A stretch of DNA of 8,929 bases from Akkermansiaceae bacterium (GTDB lineage Bacteria > Verrucomicrobiota > Verrucomicrobiia > Verrucomicrobiales > Akkermansiaceae): contig JALZVD010000192.1 in assembly GCA_023300205.1 (NCBI GenBank), positions 1 through 8,929 on the forward strand, written 5' to 3'. Both the position numbers and the translations under genes were made by a program. Positions 1 to 6,570 of this stretch are shown one piece after another (the first letter of the stretch is position 1; each line of letters begins with the position of its first letter). The notes under the pieces were generated by a model, which did not search any database, was not told where the DNA came from, and saw only the letters and a list, made by a program, of their open reading frames with translations.

Positions 1-23
1 AACACTAACAACAAAGCAATTAA

Positions 24-95
24 TAGGCTCACTGGGAATCGAACCCAGATCTACGGTTCCGGAAACCGTCGTTCTATCCATTGAACTATGAACCC
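24..95 (-). tRNA. tRNA-Arg, anticodon CCG
   Basis: The minus strand folds into a complete 72-nt cloverleaf. The 7-bp acceptor stem (GGGTTCA with TGAGCCT) contains two G-U pairs. The D stem is GTTC/GAAC with a GG-containing loop. The anticodon stem ACGGT/ACCGT closes the loop TTCCGGA, giving anticodon CCG, which reads the arginine codon CGG. The T arm is CTGGG/CCCAG around TTCGATT. The variable loop is only four nucleotides, and an A15-T48 combination keeps the Levitt pair possible. The discriminator base is A. CCA is not encoded, so it must be added after transcription. The gene lies 42 bp downstream of the sugar-kinase stop codon. Only 23 bases remain beyond its 3' end, and no terminator is visible in them. 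Confidence 0.96.
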
Positions 96-102
96 GTTTA
101 AA

Positions 103-108
103 ATTATA
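103..108 (-). promoter_or_regulatory. -10 box for tRNA-Arg
   Basis: A perfect TATAAT on the minus strand ends seven bases before the first base of the mature tRNA, so transcription would start at or next to the mature 5' end. No convincing TTGACA-like -35 box lies 17 bp upstream (the hexamer there is AATTCA). The position suits a dedicated tRNA promoter, but read-through from the purH operon is also possible. Confidence 0.4.
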
Positions 109-137
109 TCTCTATCTCAGACGGATGAATTCTAACA

Positions 138-1271
138 CTAATGTTTTGCTTTTGCCACCCTAGAAACAAATTTATTCATCTCCTCTTCATTCTCCTCAAT
201 GCATTCCACTAACTTAAGTTGAGTTCGAGCACGCACTAAATTATGCTCAGCATACTCGGTTTTAAAATAAACATCTCCCTCAAGATAATCGGTTAAAAAT
301 CGAATACCTACCTCAAGCGTCATCAGTTTCCCACCAGTAACCAAATGCTCAATTTCCAGTGGCGTCAGGCAATCACATCCATCCAGGTATCCCTCAGCCA
401 ACGCTTCGAACATCGACATCCGCATCTCTACCTTATCCAGATCTTTCTCATCCTCTTCCACTGGTGACGTCGCAGTCCTCACAAGATCACCAAAGTCATA
501 CAAAGAAAGCCCAGGCATCACCGTATCTAGATCAATCACACAAACAGCTTCATCCGTCTCCGCATCCATCATCACATTATTCAGCTTCGTATCATTATGC
601 GTCACTCTCACAGGCAACTCCCCTTGCTCAACTAACTCTAATAACTGCTTACACAAAATTTCTCGCTGTTCAATAAAACGTATCTCTGACTCTATATCCT
701 TCAGTCTCCCTCTGGGATCAGTAGACACCATCTCCATCAATCTTGCATAACGTTTCGGTGTGTTGTGAAAGTCTGGAATCGTCTCAACCACTTCCTCCAA
801 TGGCATATCACTCACCAGATCCTGAAATGAACCAAACGCCTTAGCTGCCTGATATGCTTGCCTCGTATTCTCCACCACATCATAAGTCTTACAACCCTCG
901 ATAAAGTTATAACAACGCCAAACTCCACCACCCTCACCAAAAGCATAAGATCTACCTCCTCTTGCTGGATAGATATTCAGTGTCTGACCGCCAAGATCCT
1001 GCTTCACACGTAACACCTTCCAATTAATATGTCGAGTCACCGCCTCCACATTCTTCACTACTTGAAGCGGGTCTTTAAAAACAAACTCATTGATCCGTTG
1101 GAGAATGTACTTTGAACGCTTACCATTAGACTCTTCATAGACCGCCAGATACGTGTTATTAATATGACCACTATCTATCTCCAACCCCTCTACAAACTCA
1201 CCTGCTATCGCAAATTCATTACTAATGGATTTGATCACCTTTTGAACCTGTTCTCTAGTATCGCTCATCAT
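138..1271 (-). CDS. NahK-like sugar 1-kinase (aminoglycoside phosphotransferase fold)
   Basis: This 377-residue protein resembles the N-acetylhexosamine 1-kinase family, cytoplasmic enzymes that phosphorylate the anomeric position of GlcNAc, GalNAc or related sugars with ATP. The N-terminal lobe carries the family motif SGHINNTY (residues 34-41) followed by YILQRIN (55-61). The catalytic loop is HNDTKLNN (225-232), with D227 the expected base. The metal-binding segment is IDLDT (246-250), and DFGD follows at 259-262. Length is close to the roughly 360 residues usual for NahK. The first two codons are both ATG with no Shine-Dalgarno site in front, so the start could be either. It begins 17 bp after the regulator gene and probably shares the purH transcript. 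No phosphorylase, glycosidase or transporter is adjacent, so the true substrate cannot be inferred from context. The kinase fold is secure; hexosamine specificity is inferred. Confidence 0.82.
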   Translation of the reverse strand: MMSDTREQVQKVIKSISNEFAIAGEFVEGLEIDSGHINNTYLAVYEESNGKRSKYILQRINEFVFKDPLQVVKNVEAVTRHINWKVLRVKQDLGGQTLNIYPARGGRSYAFGEGGGVWRCYNFIEGCKTYDVVENTRQAYQAAKAFGSFQDLVSDMPLEEVVETIPDFHNTPKRYARLMEMVSTDPRGRLKDIESEIRFIEQREILCKQLLELVEQGELPVRVTHNDTKLNNVMMDAETDEAVCVIDLDTVMPGLSLYDFGDLVRTATSPVEEDEKDLDKVEMRMSMFEALAEGYLDGCDCLTPLEIEHLVTGGKLMTLEVGIRFLTDYLEGDVYFKTEYAEHNLVRARTQLKLVECIEENEEEMNKFVSRVAKAKH

Positions 1272-1288
1272 TATCTATTGAAATATTA

Positions 1289-1942
1289 TTAACCTAAAGT
1301 CCCTATCTGATAAATCACTAAGGTCCCACCTTTATCCATCTCCACCTCTTCACGCTTCACCTTACTACCCAGCAGCTGCTCCATCATCCGGATCTCTTGC
1401 TTGATTAAATTAGGATAAACCGCAAATAGATCAGCCAATGGATTATGATACTCTTCAATCCGGAAGCCATATTCCACATCATATTTACACCGGCTAAAAC
1501 ATCCCGCCTTATCACGTAGATCAGCCAGCCTCGTTGCCTTCTCAACCAATGATTTACCCTTATTAACAGCCACTGACCATTCGTCTCTGAGCTTGTCAAA
1601 ATGATGAAAGAAAATCTTTTCCGGTGAACTCTCACCAAAAAACTTCTGCATCCCCTCCATCACATTAATGACCAGCTCAGAACTCGGCTGTGGAAATAAC
1701 TCATCACACTTAGCGGTAAGCTTATAAAGCTTCTCAGGCCTCCCCACTCCACTCCTGGGAACTCGCCAAGTCTTTAAGTAGCCCATCTTCTCAAGCTTCT
1801 GGCAGTGTTGCTTCACCCCCATATAACTCATCTCTAACTCACGCGCTAGATCCGCCACAGCCATACCTTGACTCTTCTTAATCGCCTCTATGAGGTTCAA
1901 AAGCTGTGGCCTAGATAGATCTCGGAACGCCTCGTTAAACAT
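1289..1942 (-). CDS. Winged-helix transcriptional regulator, SufR/COG2345-like without Fe-S cysteines
   Basis: A 217-residue predicted DNA-binding regulator. Residues 28-56 form a helix-turn-helix (AVADLARELEMSYMGVKQH and onward). A wing at about 59-76 contains GRPEKLYKLT, the hallmark of the ArsR/DeoR-like SufR group. The C-terminal domain follows the SufR layout: an EYHNPLADLF segment (164-173), YPNLIKQE (176-183), and a closing GTLVIYQI (206-213). In SufR these three segments each hold a cysteine ligand of a 4Fe-4S cluster. Here they carry N, I and L/V, so the cluster is unlikely. The protein does have other cysteines, C148 and C152 plus C47 and C79, but not at those places. The gene starts 3 bp after the purH stop, which suggests translational coupling, and precedes the sugar kinase by 17 bp. 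Targets and effector are unknown; local autoregulation is only a guess. Confidence 0.75.
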   Translation of the reverse strand: MFNEAFRDLSRPQLLNLIEAIKKSQGMAVADLARELEMSYMGVKQHCQKLEKMGYLKTWRVPRSGVGRPEKLYKLTAKCDELFPQPSSELVINVMEGMQKFFGESSPEKIFFHHFDKLRDEWSVAVNKGKSLVEKATRLADLRDKAGCFSRCKYDVEYGFRIEEYHNPLADLFAVYPNLIKQEIRMMEQLLGSKVKREEVEMDKGGTLVIYQIGTLG

Positions 1943-1945
1943 CGC

Positions 1946-3490
1946 TTAATGCCTGAAATGTCTGTGCCCTGTAAAGATCATTGCGATGCCTGCCGCATCC
2001 GCAGCCGCGATTACCTCCTCATCACGGATAGAACCACCAGGCTGAATACAAGCTGTTGCTCCAGCCTTAATCGCCGCATCAAGTCCATCCGCAAATGGGA
2101 ACAACCCATCAGACGCTAGCACACTTCCCTCAAGAGAAAGGCCAGCCTCTTCAGATTTCCAAACGGCTAACTTAGAGGAGTCTACTCTGCTCATTTGCCC
2201 TGCTCCTATTCCAAGAGTGCGGTCAGCTTTTGCAAACACAATCGCATTAGACTTCACATGCTTCACTACCTTCCATGCAAATCTCATTGCCCTCATCTCC
2301 TCTTCAGTAGGCGGACGCTTTGTCACCACTTTCTCTTCTAAATCTTCCAGACCTAAAGGCTGATGATCACGGTCCATTACCATGATGCCTCCCGGCGCGG
2401 ACCGCAACATTGGCTGCTCCTTATCGAGCTTATATTGATCCACATTCATTTTAATCAAACGAAGATTTTTCTTCTTCTGTAAAATCGCACGCGCTTCAGC
2501 TTCATAGTCTGGAGCAATGATCACATCAGTGAAAATCTCACTAATTACACGAGCAAGCTTCTCAGTTAATGGCCGGTTACAAACAATCACACCACCAAAC
2601 GGCGCCTGCGTATCAGTCTCAAATGCTCGATTCCAAGCCTTCCTTAAACACTCGTCATCCTGACCTATTCCACAAGGATTTGTGTGCTTTAAGATAGCCA
2701 CCGTTGGTCTAGCAAAATCAAAGATAATATCAGCAGCCGCCTCTATATCTAATACATTCGTATAGCTCAGTTCTTTACCCTGAAGCTGACTAAAGCACTC
2801 ACTAAAGTTACCATACAGCGTTGCCGCCTGATGTGGATTATCACCATAGCGAAGATTACGCTCGAACGGCAAGGTCATCGAAAATGATGAACGCGAACAC
2901 TCAGATGACTGACTCAAGAAATTATTAATCGCTCCATCATAAGTAGAAGTCCTTAGGAACACTTTAATCGCACAAGCCTCTCTCAGCTTACGTGTCGTAT
3001 CTCCATCATTCTCTGCCATCTCCTCTAACACACGGGAGTAATCGTTCACATCAACAACAACAGTCACACTATGGTAATTCTTAGCCGCTGATCGCAGCAT
3101 AGACGGACCTCCGATGTCAATATTCTCGATTGCTTCGTCAAGAGTAACACCTGGCTTAGCGATCGTCTCCTCAAATGGATACAAATTCACCACCACTAGA
3201 TCAATCTCAGGAATATTATTGTCCTTAGCCTGCTGTTGATGCTCATCACTATCACGACGCTGCAGTAAGCCACCATGAACCATCGGATGGAGAGTCTTCA
3301 CTCTTCCATCAAAAAGCTCAGGCGCTCCTGTATACGTCGATACATCGATCACTGGTAAATCTGCATCTCGTAGCGCCTTTGCTGTCCCACCTGTTGAAAG
3401 CAGCTCTACTCCCATCTCATGAAGTCCCTTTGCGAATTCGACCAGTCCGGTCTTGTCTGATACTGATAGTAGTGCGCGTTTAATAGCCAT
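1946..3490 (-). CDS. purH: Bifunctional AICAR formyltransferase / IMP cyclohydrolase
   Basis: PurH catalyses the last two steps of de novo purine synthesis in the cytoplasm: transfer of a formyl group from 10-formyl-THF to AICAR, then ring closure of FAICAR to IMP. The 514 residues match the usual length. The N-terminal MGS-like cyclohydrolase domain (about 1-190) has STGGTAKAL (32-40), K65 in RVKTLHP, Y104 in NLYPF, D125 in IDIGGP and K137 in AAKNYH, all equivalents of known active-site residues. The transformylase domain holds RYGDNPHQ (214-221), the catalytic K268-H269 in ILKHTNPCG, and the standard ending FTGHRHFRH. No Shine-Dalgarno site precedes the ATG; instead two copies of TTATTCATTC lie directly upstream. 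It is the first gene of a probable purH-regulator-kinase operon, preceded by a 150-bp intergenic region. Nothing is truncated or missing. Confidence 0.98.
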   Translation of the reverse strand: MAIKRALLSVSDKTGLVEFAKGLHEMGVELLSTGGTAKALRDADLPVIDVSTYTGAPELFDGRVKTLHPMVHGGLLQRRDSDEHQQQAKDNNIPEIDLVVVNLYPFEETIAKPGVTLDEAIENIDIGGPSMLRSAAKNYHSVTVVVDVNDYSRVLEEMAENDGDTTRKLREACAIKVFLRTSTYDGAINNFLSQSSECSRSSFSMTLPFERNLRYGDNPHQAATLYGNFSECFSQLQGKELSYTNVLDIEAAADIIFDFARPTVAILKHTNPCGIGQDDECLRKAWNRAFETDTQAPFGGVIVCNRPLTEKLARVISEIFTDVIIAPDYEAEARAILQKKKNLRLIKMNVDQYKLDKEQPMLRSAPGGIMVMDRDHQPLGLEDLEEKVVTKRPPTEEEMRAMRFAWKVVKHVKSNAIVFAKADRTLGIGAGQMSRVDSSKLAVWKSEEAGLSLEGSVLASDGLFPFADGLDAAIKAGATACIQPGGSIRDEEVIAAADAAGIAMIFTGHRHFRH

Positions 3491-3491
3491 A

Positions 3492-3521
3492 GAATGAATA
3501 ATGTTGTTAATGAATGAATAA
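3492..3521 (-). repeat. Direct repeat pair in the purH leader
   Basis: The ten bases TTATTCATTC (minus strand) occur twice, at 3512-3521 and 3492-3501, exactly 20 bp apart and ending one base before the purH start codon. The spacing is about two helical turns, so a tandem protein site is conceivable, but AT-rich sequence produces short repeats easily. It may equally be an unstructured A/U-rich translation start region. Confidence 0.4.
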
Positions 3522-3602
3522 AATAATGGGAGTCTCTGAATCGGTTTGTTTTAAAAAATCAGTGGTTCGCTCGTAACTCAACTAATCAGACTGAGCAAGT
3601 CG

Positions 3603-3632
3603 AATATACGCTTTGTTTATCCATATTCTTAA
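3603..3632 (-). promoter_or_regulatory. Candidate promoter for the purH operon
   Basis: On the minus strand TTAAGA (3627-3632) and TATATT (3603-3608) are separated by 18 bp, a tolerable sigma-70-type arrangement starting 8 bp after the beta-helix gene's stop. It would give a leader of about 105 nt before purH. The rest of the 150-bp gap holds a T6 run at 3553-3558 and only weak stems, so no terminator or riboswitch is called. Confidence 0.3.
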
Positions 3633-3640
3633 TAAAGATT

Positions 3641-5206
3641 TCATATCGTCGTGTTTTTCTCATCAGGAACAGGAACAGCTACAGGAGGCTTAGCCTCCAT
3701 AGGCTGTATTAACGCCTTCCTAATGACATCCCCACCAGAATTACCCTTTGCGCTCGTCGAAATAAAGTTCTCAACAGTAGCAGAAGGATCAATAAAAAAT
3801 CCAGCTTCACCATTATTATTAGAAGCGATTATACCACAATTAAGTTTAGAACCCTTACCCTGAACCACTACACCAGAAAGCACATTATTAATGGCCCAAA
3901 CCTGATCTAACGTAGCCTCTGCCTGATAATGAATCACTACCCCACATTGACTATTAGACTCCGTCTTTACCTTTTCAAGCTTCACATTAGAACCCTCACC
4001 CATGATCAAAACACCGCTACCTGCATTGCTATTCGCGGTAATATCAGTCAGCTTTCCACTCGCACCTTTCCAAAAATCCACCCCATGTTCATAATTACCA
4101 GAAAGGTCAGAATCTTTAATCTCAGCATAACTAGATGTACCCATCACACTCACTCCATCCCAGGAATTTGATGTAACCTTACATTTAGCCATATTCAACA
4201 TCCCTGACACCACTGCTACCCCATGACCAGAGCTCTCTTTCACAGTCACATTACGCATCGTTAAATTGGCGGCGAGCATAATTAACGGAAACCTCTCAAG
4301 TGCATCATCTTCATAAGATACCCCCCTAACAGCAAGATTAGAAATAGTATAAAACTGGTCATCACCCGTGAGAGTAAATGCAGACGTAGTCGTCGTGTCA
4401 CACTCAATAATGGTAACACCCTCACCTTTACCTTTGATATGAAGCCCCTTATCGAGCATCGCCTGAAGTTTATGCACCCCTTTACTTAGCTCAATAGTAT
4501 CTCCCTCTCGTAATCTACTAGCGGCCTCATTAAGTGTCGCTGCATCCTCAGGAACTCGAAGAGAATAAGGATGCGTATTCATTTTTTTCCTCAGCGCTAC
4601 TGCAGACGAGTGCCCCGGATAGATCAGCAGGGCTCTATCTAACAAGTTAATCGCTTCTGGTGAATACTTACCCAGATCTAATGCCTTAGCGGAACCTATT
4701 AATTTCTCAACCTCCATCAAATCCTTACGTTCTTGACCCCGACCATTAGCAATCAAATCATTAAATTTAGATACCTCCGTGAGTGAATAAGAATCATCGA
4801 GAAGCAGACCCACACTATTTTCTGCAGCCTTCCACTCCTTGGCCTTTAAAGCCTGTTCAAACACTCTGATACTATTCTCAATACGCAGTTGCTTAGCTAT
4901 CTTCTCCTCTGCCACTAGTCTCTGCTGCTCTGCAGCATTAACCCTATCTTTCTCTTTCTTAAGTAGGAATCTCTCTTTAGCAGTTAGCCCAGGCATGCTT
5001 TCCTCTATCGCCTCATTGCTACCATATTCAGATCCAGTAAATAAAGGAGACCTATAAAAGAAATGCTGTAGTAATAACCAAGACACAAAACCCACCACAC
5101 TAGCAGCACTAATGAAAATAAGCACATTTGCCAATACCCCGCCCCTACATCTCTGAGAAGTAGAGCCGTTGGGCCGATAAGTAGAATCTGGGGTAGGAGT
5201 TTTCAA
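3641..5206 (-). CDS. Membrane-anchored coiled-coil and right-handed beta-helix protein
   Basis: A 521-residue protein of unknown function with a clear layered architecture. A basic N-terminus (R18, R21) precedes one transmembrane segment at about 24-46, which suggests the N-terminus is inside and the bulk lies in the periplasm or outside. A highly charged helical, probably coiled-coil stretch covers about 74-125. A TPR-like helical region follows to about 208. From about 215 a parallel beta-helix begins with the NosD-like lead-in (LREGDTIELSKGVHKL). It then shows seven coils with GV-type turns at G329, G351, G375, G398, G422, G445 and G469, a period of 22-24 residues. The C-terminal tail is proline-rich (507-514). 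The start is a TTG; the next methionine (71) would lose the membrane segment. No catalytic residues of a polysaccharide lyase or epimerase can be assigned. It begins 21 bp after plsC, so it is probably co-transcribed with it. Confidence 0.85.
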   Translation of the reverse strand: MKTPTPDSTYRPNGSTSQRCRGGVLANVLIFISAASVVGFVSWLLLQHFFYRSPLFTGSEYGSNEAIEESMPGLTAKERFLLKKEKDRVNAAEQQRLVAEEKIAKQLRIENSIRVFEQALKAKEWKAAENSVGLLLDDSYSLTEVSKFNDLIANGRGQERKDLMEVEKLIGSAKALDLGKYSPEAINLLDRALLIYPGHSSAVALRKKMNTHPYSLRVPEDAATLNEAASRLREGDTIELSKGVHKLQAMLDKGLHIKGKGEGVTIIECDTTTTSAFTLTGDDQFYTISNLAVRGVSYEDDALERFPLIMLAANLTMRNVTVKESSGHGVAVVSGMLNMAKCKVTSNSWDGVSVMGTSSYAEIKDSDLSGNYEHGVDFWKGASGKLTDITANSNAGSGVLIMGEGSNVKLEKVKTESNSQCGVVIHYQAEATLDQVWAINNVLSGVVVQGKGSKLNCGIIASNNNGEAGFFIDPSATVENFISTSAKGNSGGDVIRKALIQPMEAKPPVAVPVPDEKNTTI

Positions 5207-5227
5207 ATTAATAAATAGTAAATGATA

Positions 5228-5845
5228 TTATCGTGGATCTTCAATAGCGCTGATGGCTTTCATAACAAGATCCGCAATCTTTTGATAACCCTCCTTACCT
5301 CGATATTCCTTCAACTTCTCCTTATCAAAATAAATAGCATCTCCAACTACAACAGAAATTTGCTCCATCTTCATCTTACTAGATCCTCTGGGCAGAGCCT
5401 CTCTAGCTCCAAATATACGCATAGGCTGAACCACAGTCTGAGATTTAGCAATGATCAAACCTACCCCAGGAAGTGCAGGCCCTAAATCTCCCGTGAGCGT
5501 TCGTTCCCCCTCTGGAAACACCACCACCTTTTTACCGTCTTTAAGAGCTTTGATGATCTTTTTTAGCCCAGTCATGTCAGGATTATCCTGATCTACTGGT
5601 ATCGCATCCCAGCGTGTATAAAGCCAATTACTAAGACCTGTAAATAAAGTCTTACGTGCCAAATACGTTACATTCTGCGGATGTGAAATCCCGATCAATG
5701 GAGGATCCAAAAAACTCTCATGATTTGCGGCCATCATAACACCGCCTTCTTTCACCAGTTTCTCCTCATTCACTAAATTCAGGTTATAAAATGCCTTACC
5801 TGCGCTCTTGAAGAATATATAACCTAGCCAATAAACCGTCTTCAT
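5228..5845 (-). CDS. plsC: 1-acyl-sn-glycerol-3-phosphate acyltransferase
   Basis: PlsC transfers an acyl chain to lysophosphatidic acid, giving phosphatidic acid, at the inner face of the cytoplasmic membrane. The 205-residue protein contains the four usual acyltransferase blocks. Block I is NHESFLDPP (41-49), with the catalytic H42 and D47 in H-X4-D spacing. Block II surrounds WDAIPVDQDN (79-88). Block III is FPEGERT (110-116), which binds the glycerol phosphate. Block IV lies around VVQPMRIFGA (138-147). The N-terminus is moderately hydrophobic and probably provides membrane association. The ATG lies 4 bp after the cmk stop and overlaps a purine-rich AGAG too close to be a normal ribosome site, so translational coupling to cmk is likely. 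The exact acyl acceptor within the PlsC family is not readable from sequence. Confidence 0.93.
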   Translation of the reverse strand: MKTVYWLGYIFFKSAGKAFYNLNLVNEEKLVKEGGVMMAANHESFLDPPLIGISHPQNVTYLARKTLFTGLSNWLYTRWDAIPVDQDNPDMTGLKKIIKALKDGKKVVVFPEGERTLTGDLGPALPGVGLIIAKSQTVVQPMRIFGAREALPRGSSKMKMEQISVVVGDAIYFDKEKLKEYRGKEGYQKIADLVMKAISAIEDPR

Positions 5846-5849
5846 CTCT

Positions 5850-6533
5850 CTAAAAATTTAAATGTATCCTATCAAGCATCGTGCCTGGAGCCCCTCGTTC
5901 TCTCAAAACCTCGACCGCAGCAGAAACCACCTCATCAATACTCATCTCACTAGTATCAATCACTACCGCCCCATCTGCAACGATCAAAGGAGACACCTTC
6001 CTCTTGCTATCCTCAGAGTCTCGTTGAGCAACCGCATCATCTAAGCCCTCTGCTGAGCGCCTAGCCAGACGCACCTCTTCAGAAGCGTCAATATAGATCT
6101 TAAACGGTGTATCAGGAAAAACCACACTACCTATGTCTCTCCCCTCCATAACAACACTTCCTAACTCCAAATAATCACGCTGCTTAGCCACTAATAATTT
6201 GCGCACCTCTGGAATCGCAGCCACTCGGGAAACACGCTGATTCACAGCATCCTGTCGCAGCTCCAAACCAGGGTAACACCCGTCCACAAGAATCGTAGAA
6301 ACACCATCCTCCACTCCACAACTGAAGACCACATCACCAAGCATCGCTATCACAGCAGAAGAATCATCCGGATCCACATCATCACGTAAGCTTGCCCATG
6401 CCACAGCACGGTACATCGCTCCAGTGTTAACCATAATAAGCCCCAACTTCCTTGCTAAAGTCTTAGCAACCGTACTCTTTCCAGAGGCTGCTGGCCCATC
6501 AATCGCCACAGCTATATGCTCATCCTCGTTCAT
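5850..6533 (-). CDS. cmk: Cytidylate kinase
   Basis: Cmk phosphorylates CMP and dCMP to the diphosphates with ATP, recycling CMP released by RNA turnover and phospholipid synthesis. With the ATG at 6533 the protein has 227 residues, the family norm. The P-loop GPAASGKST sits at 13-21. The NMP-binding segment NTGAMYRAVAW follows, then GRDIGSVVFPD, then the lid-side DSEDSKRKVSPL and the VIDTSEMS strand typical of bacterial Cmk. An in-frame TTG six bases upstream could also begin translation. The ATG is preferred because AGGG lies seven bases before it, the best ribosome site in the window. It follows aroA by 37 bp and precedes plsC by 4 bp. aroA-cmk adjacency is widespread in bacteria. Confidence 0.95.
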   Translation of the reverse strand: MNEDEHIAVAIDGPAASGKSTVAKTLARKLGLIMVNTGAMYRAVAWASLRDDVDPDDSSAVIAMLGDVVFSCGVEDGVSTILVDGCYPGLELRQDAVNQRVSRVAAIPEVRKLLVAKQRDYLELGSVVMEGRDIGSVVFPDTPFKIYIDASEEVRLARRSAEGLDDAVAQRDSEDSKRKVSPLIVADGAVVIDTSEMSIDEVVSAAVEVLRERGAPGTMLDRIHLNF

Positions 6534-6540
6534 ACTCAAA

Positions 6541-6544
6541 CCCT
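6541..6544 (-). promoter_or_regulatory. Ribosome binding site deciding the cmk start
   Basis: AGGG on the minus strand stands seven bases before the ATG at 6533 and only one base before the alternative TTG at 6539. The spacing therefore supports the ATG. Most other genes in the window have no comparable site. Confidence 0.6.
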
Positions 6545-6570
6545 AGCTGATTCTTAATAAATGAAAAGTA

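Noticed and set aside
359..676. Plus-strand open frame of 105 codons inside the kinase gene
   Set aside because: It lies wholly antisense to a well-supported gene, is rich in S, H, P and Q as expected of a shadow frame, and has no recognisable motif. The other plus-strand open frames in the window were dismissed for the same reason.
1405..1638. Second minus-strand frame of 77 codons inside the regulator
   Set aside because: It is out of frame with a coherent winged-helix protein and has no family-like features.
3552..3600. Intrinsic terminator after the beta-helix gene, using the T6 run at 3553-3558
   Set aside because: The only stems are five or six pairs with loops of 20 bases or more or wobble pairs, so they are not convincing.
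3491..3640. Purine riboswitch before purH
   Set aside because: I saw neither the conserved purine-aptamer core nor a three-way junction in this 150-bp leader.
5138..5155. Lipoprotein signal at C20 of the beta-helix protein
   Set aside because: The cysteine precedes the hydrophobic segment and sits among arginines, the opposite of a lipobox arrangement.
6537..6539. TTG as the start of cmk
   Set aside because: The AGGG site would be only one base away; it is seven bases from the ATG at 6533, which also gives the usual Cmk N-terminus.
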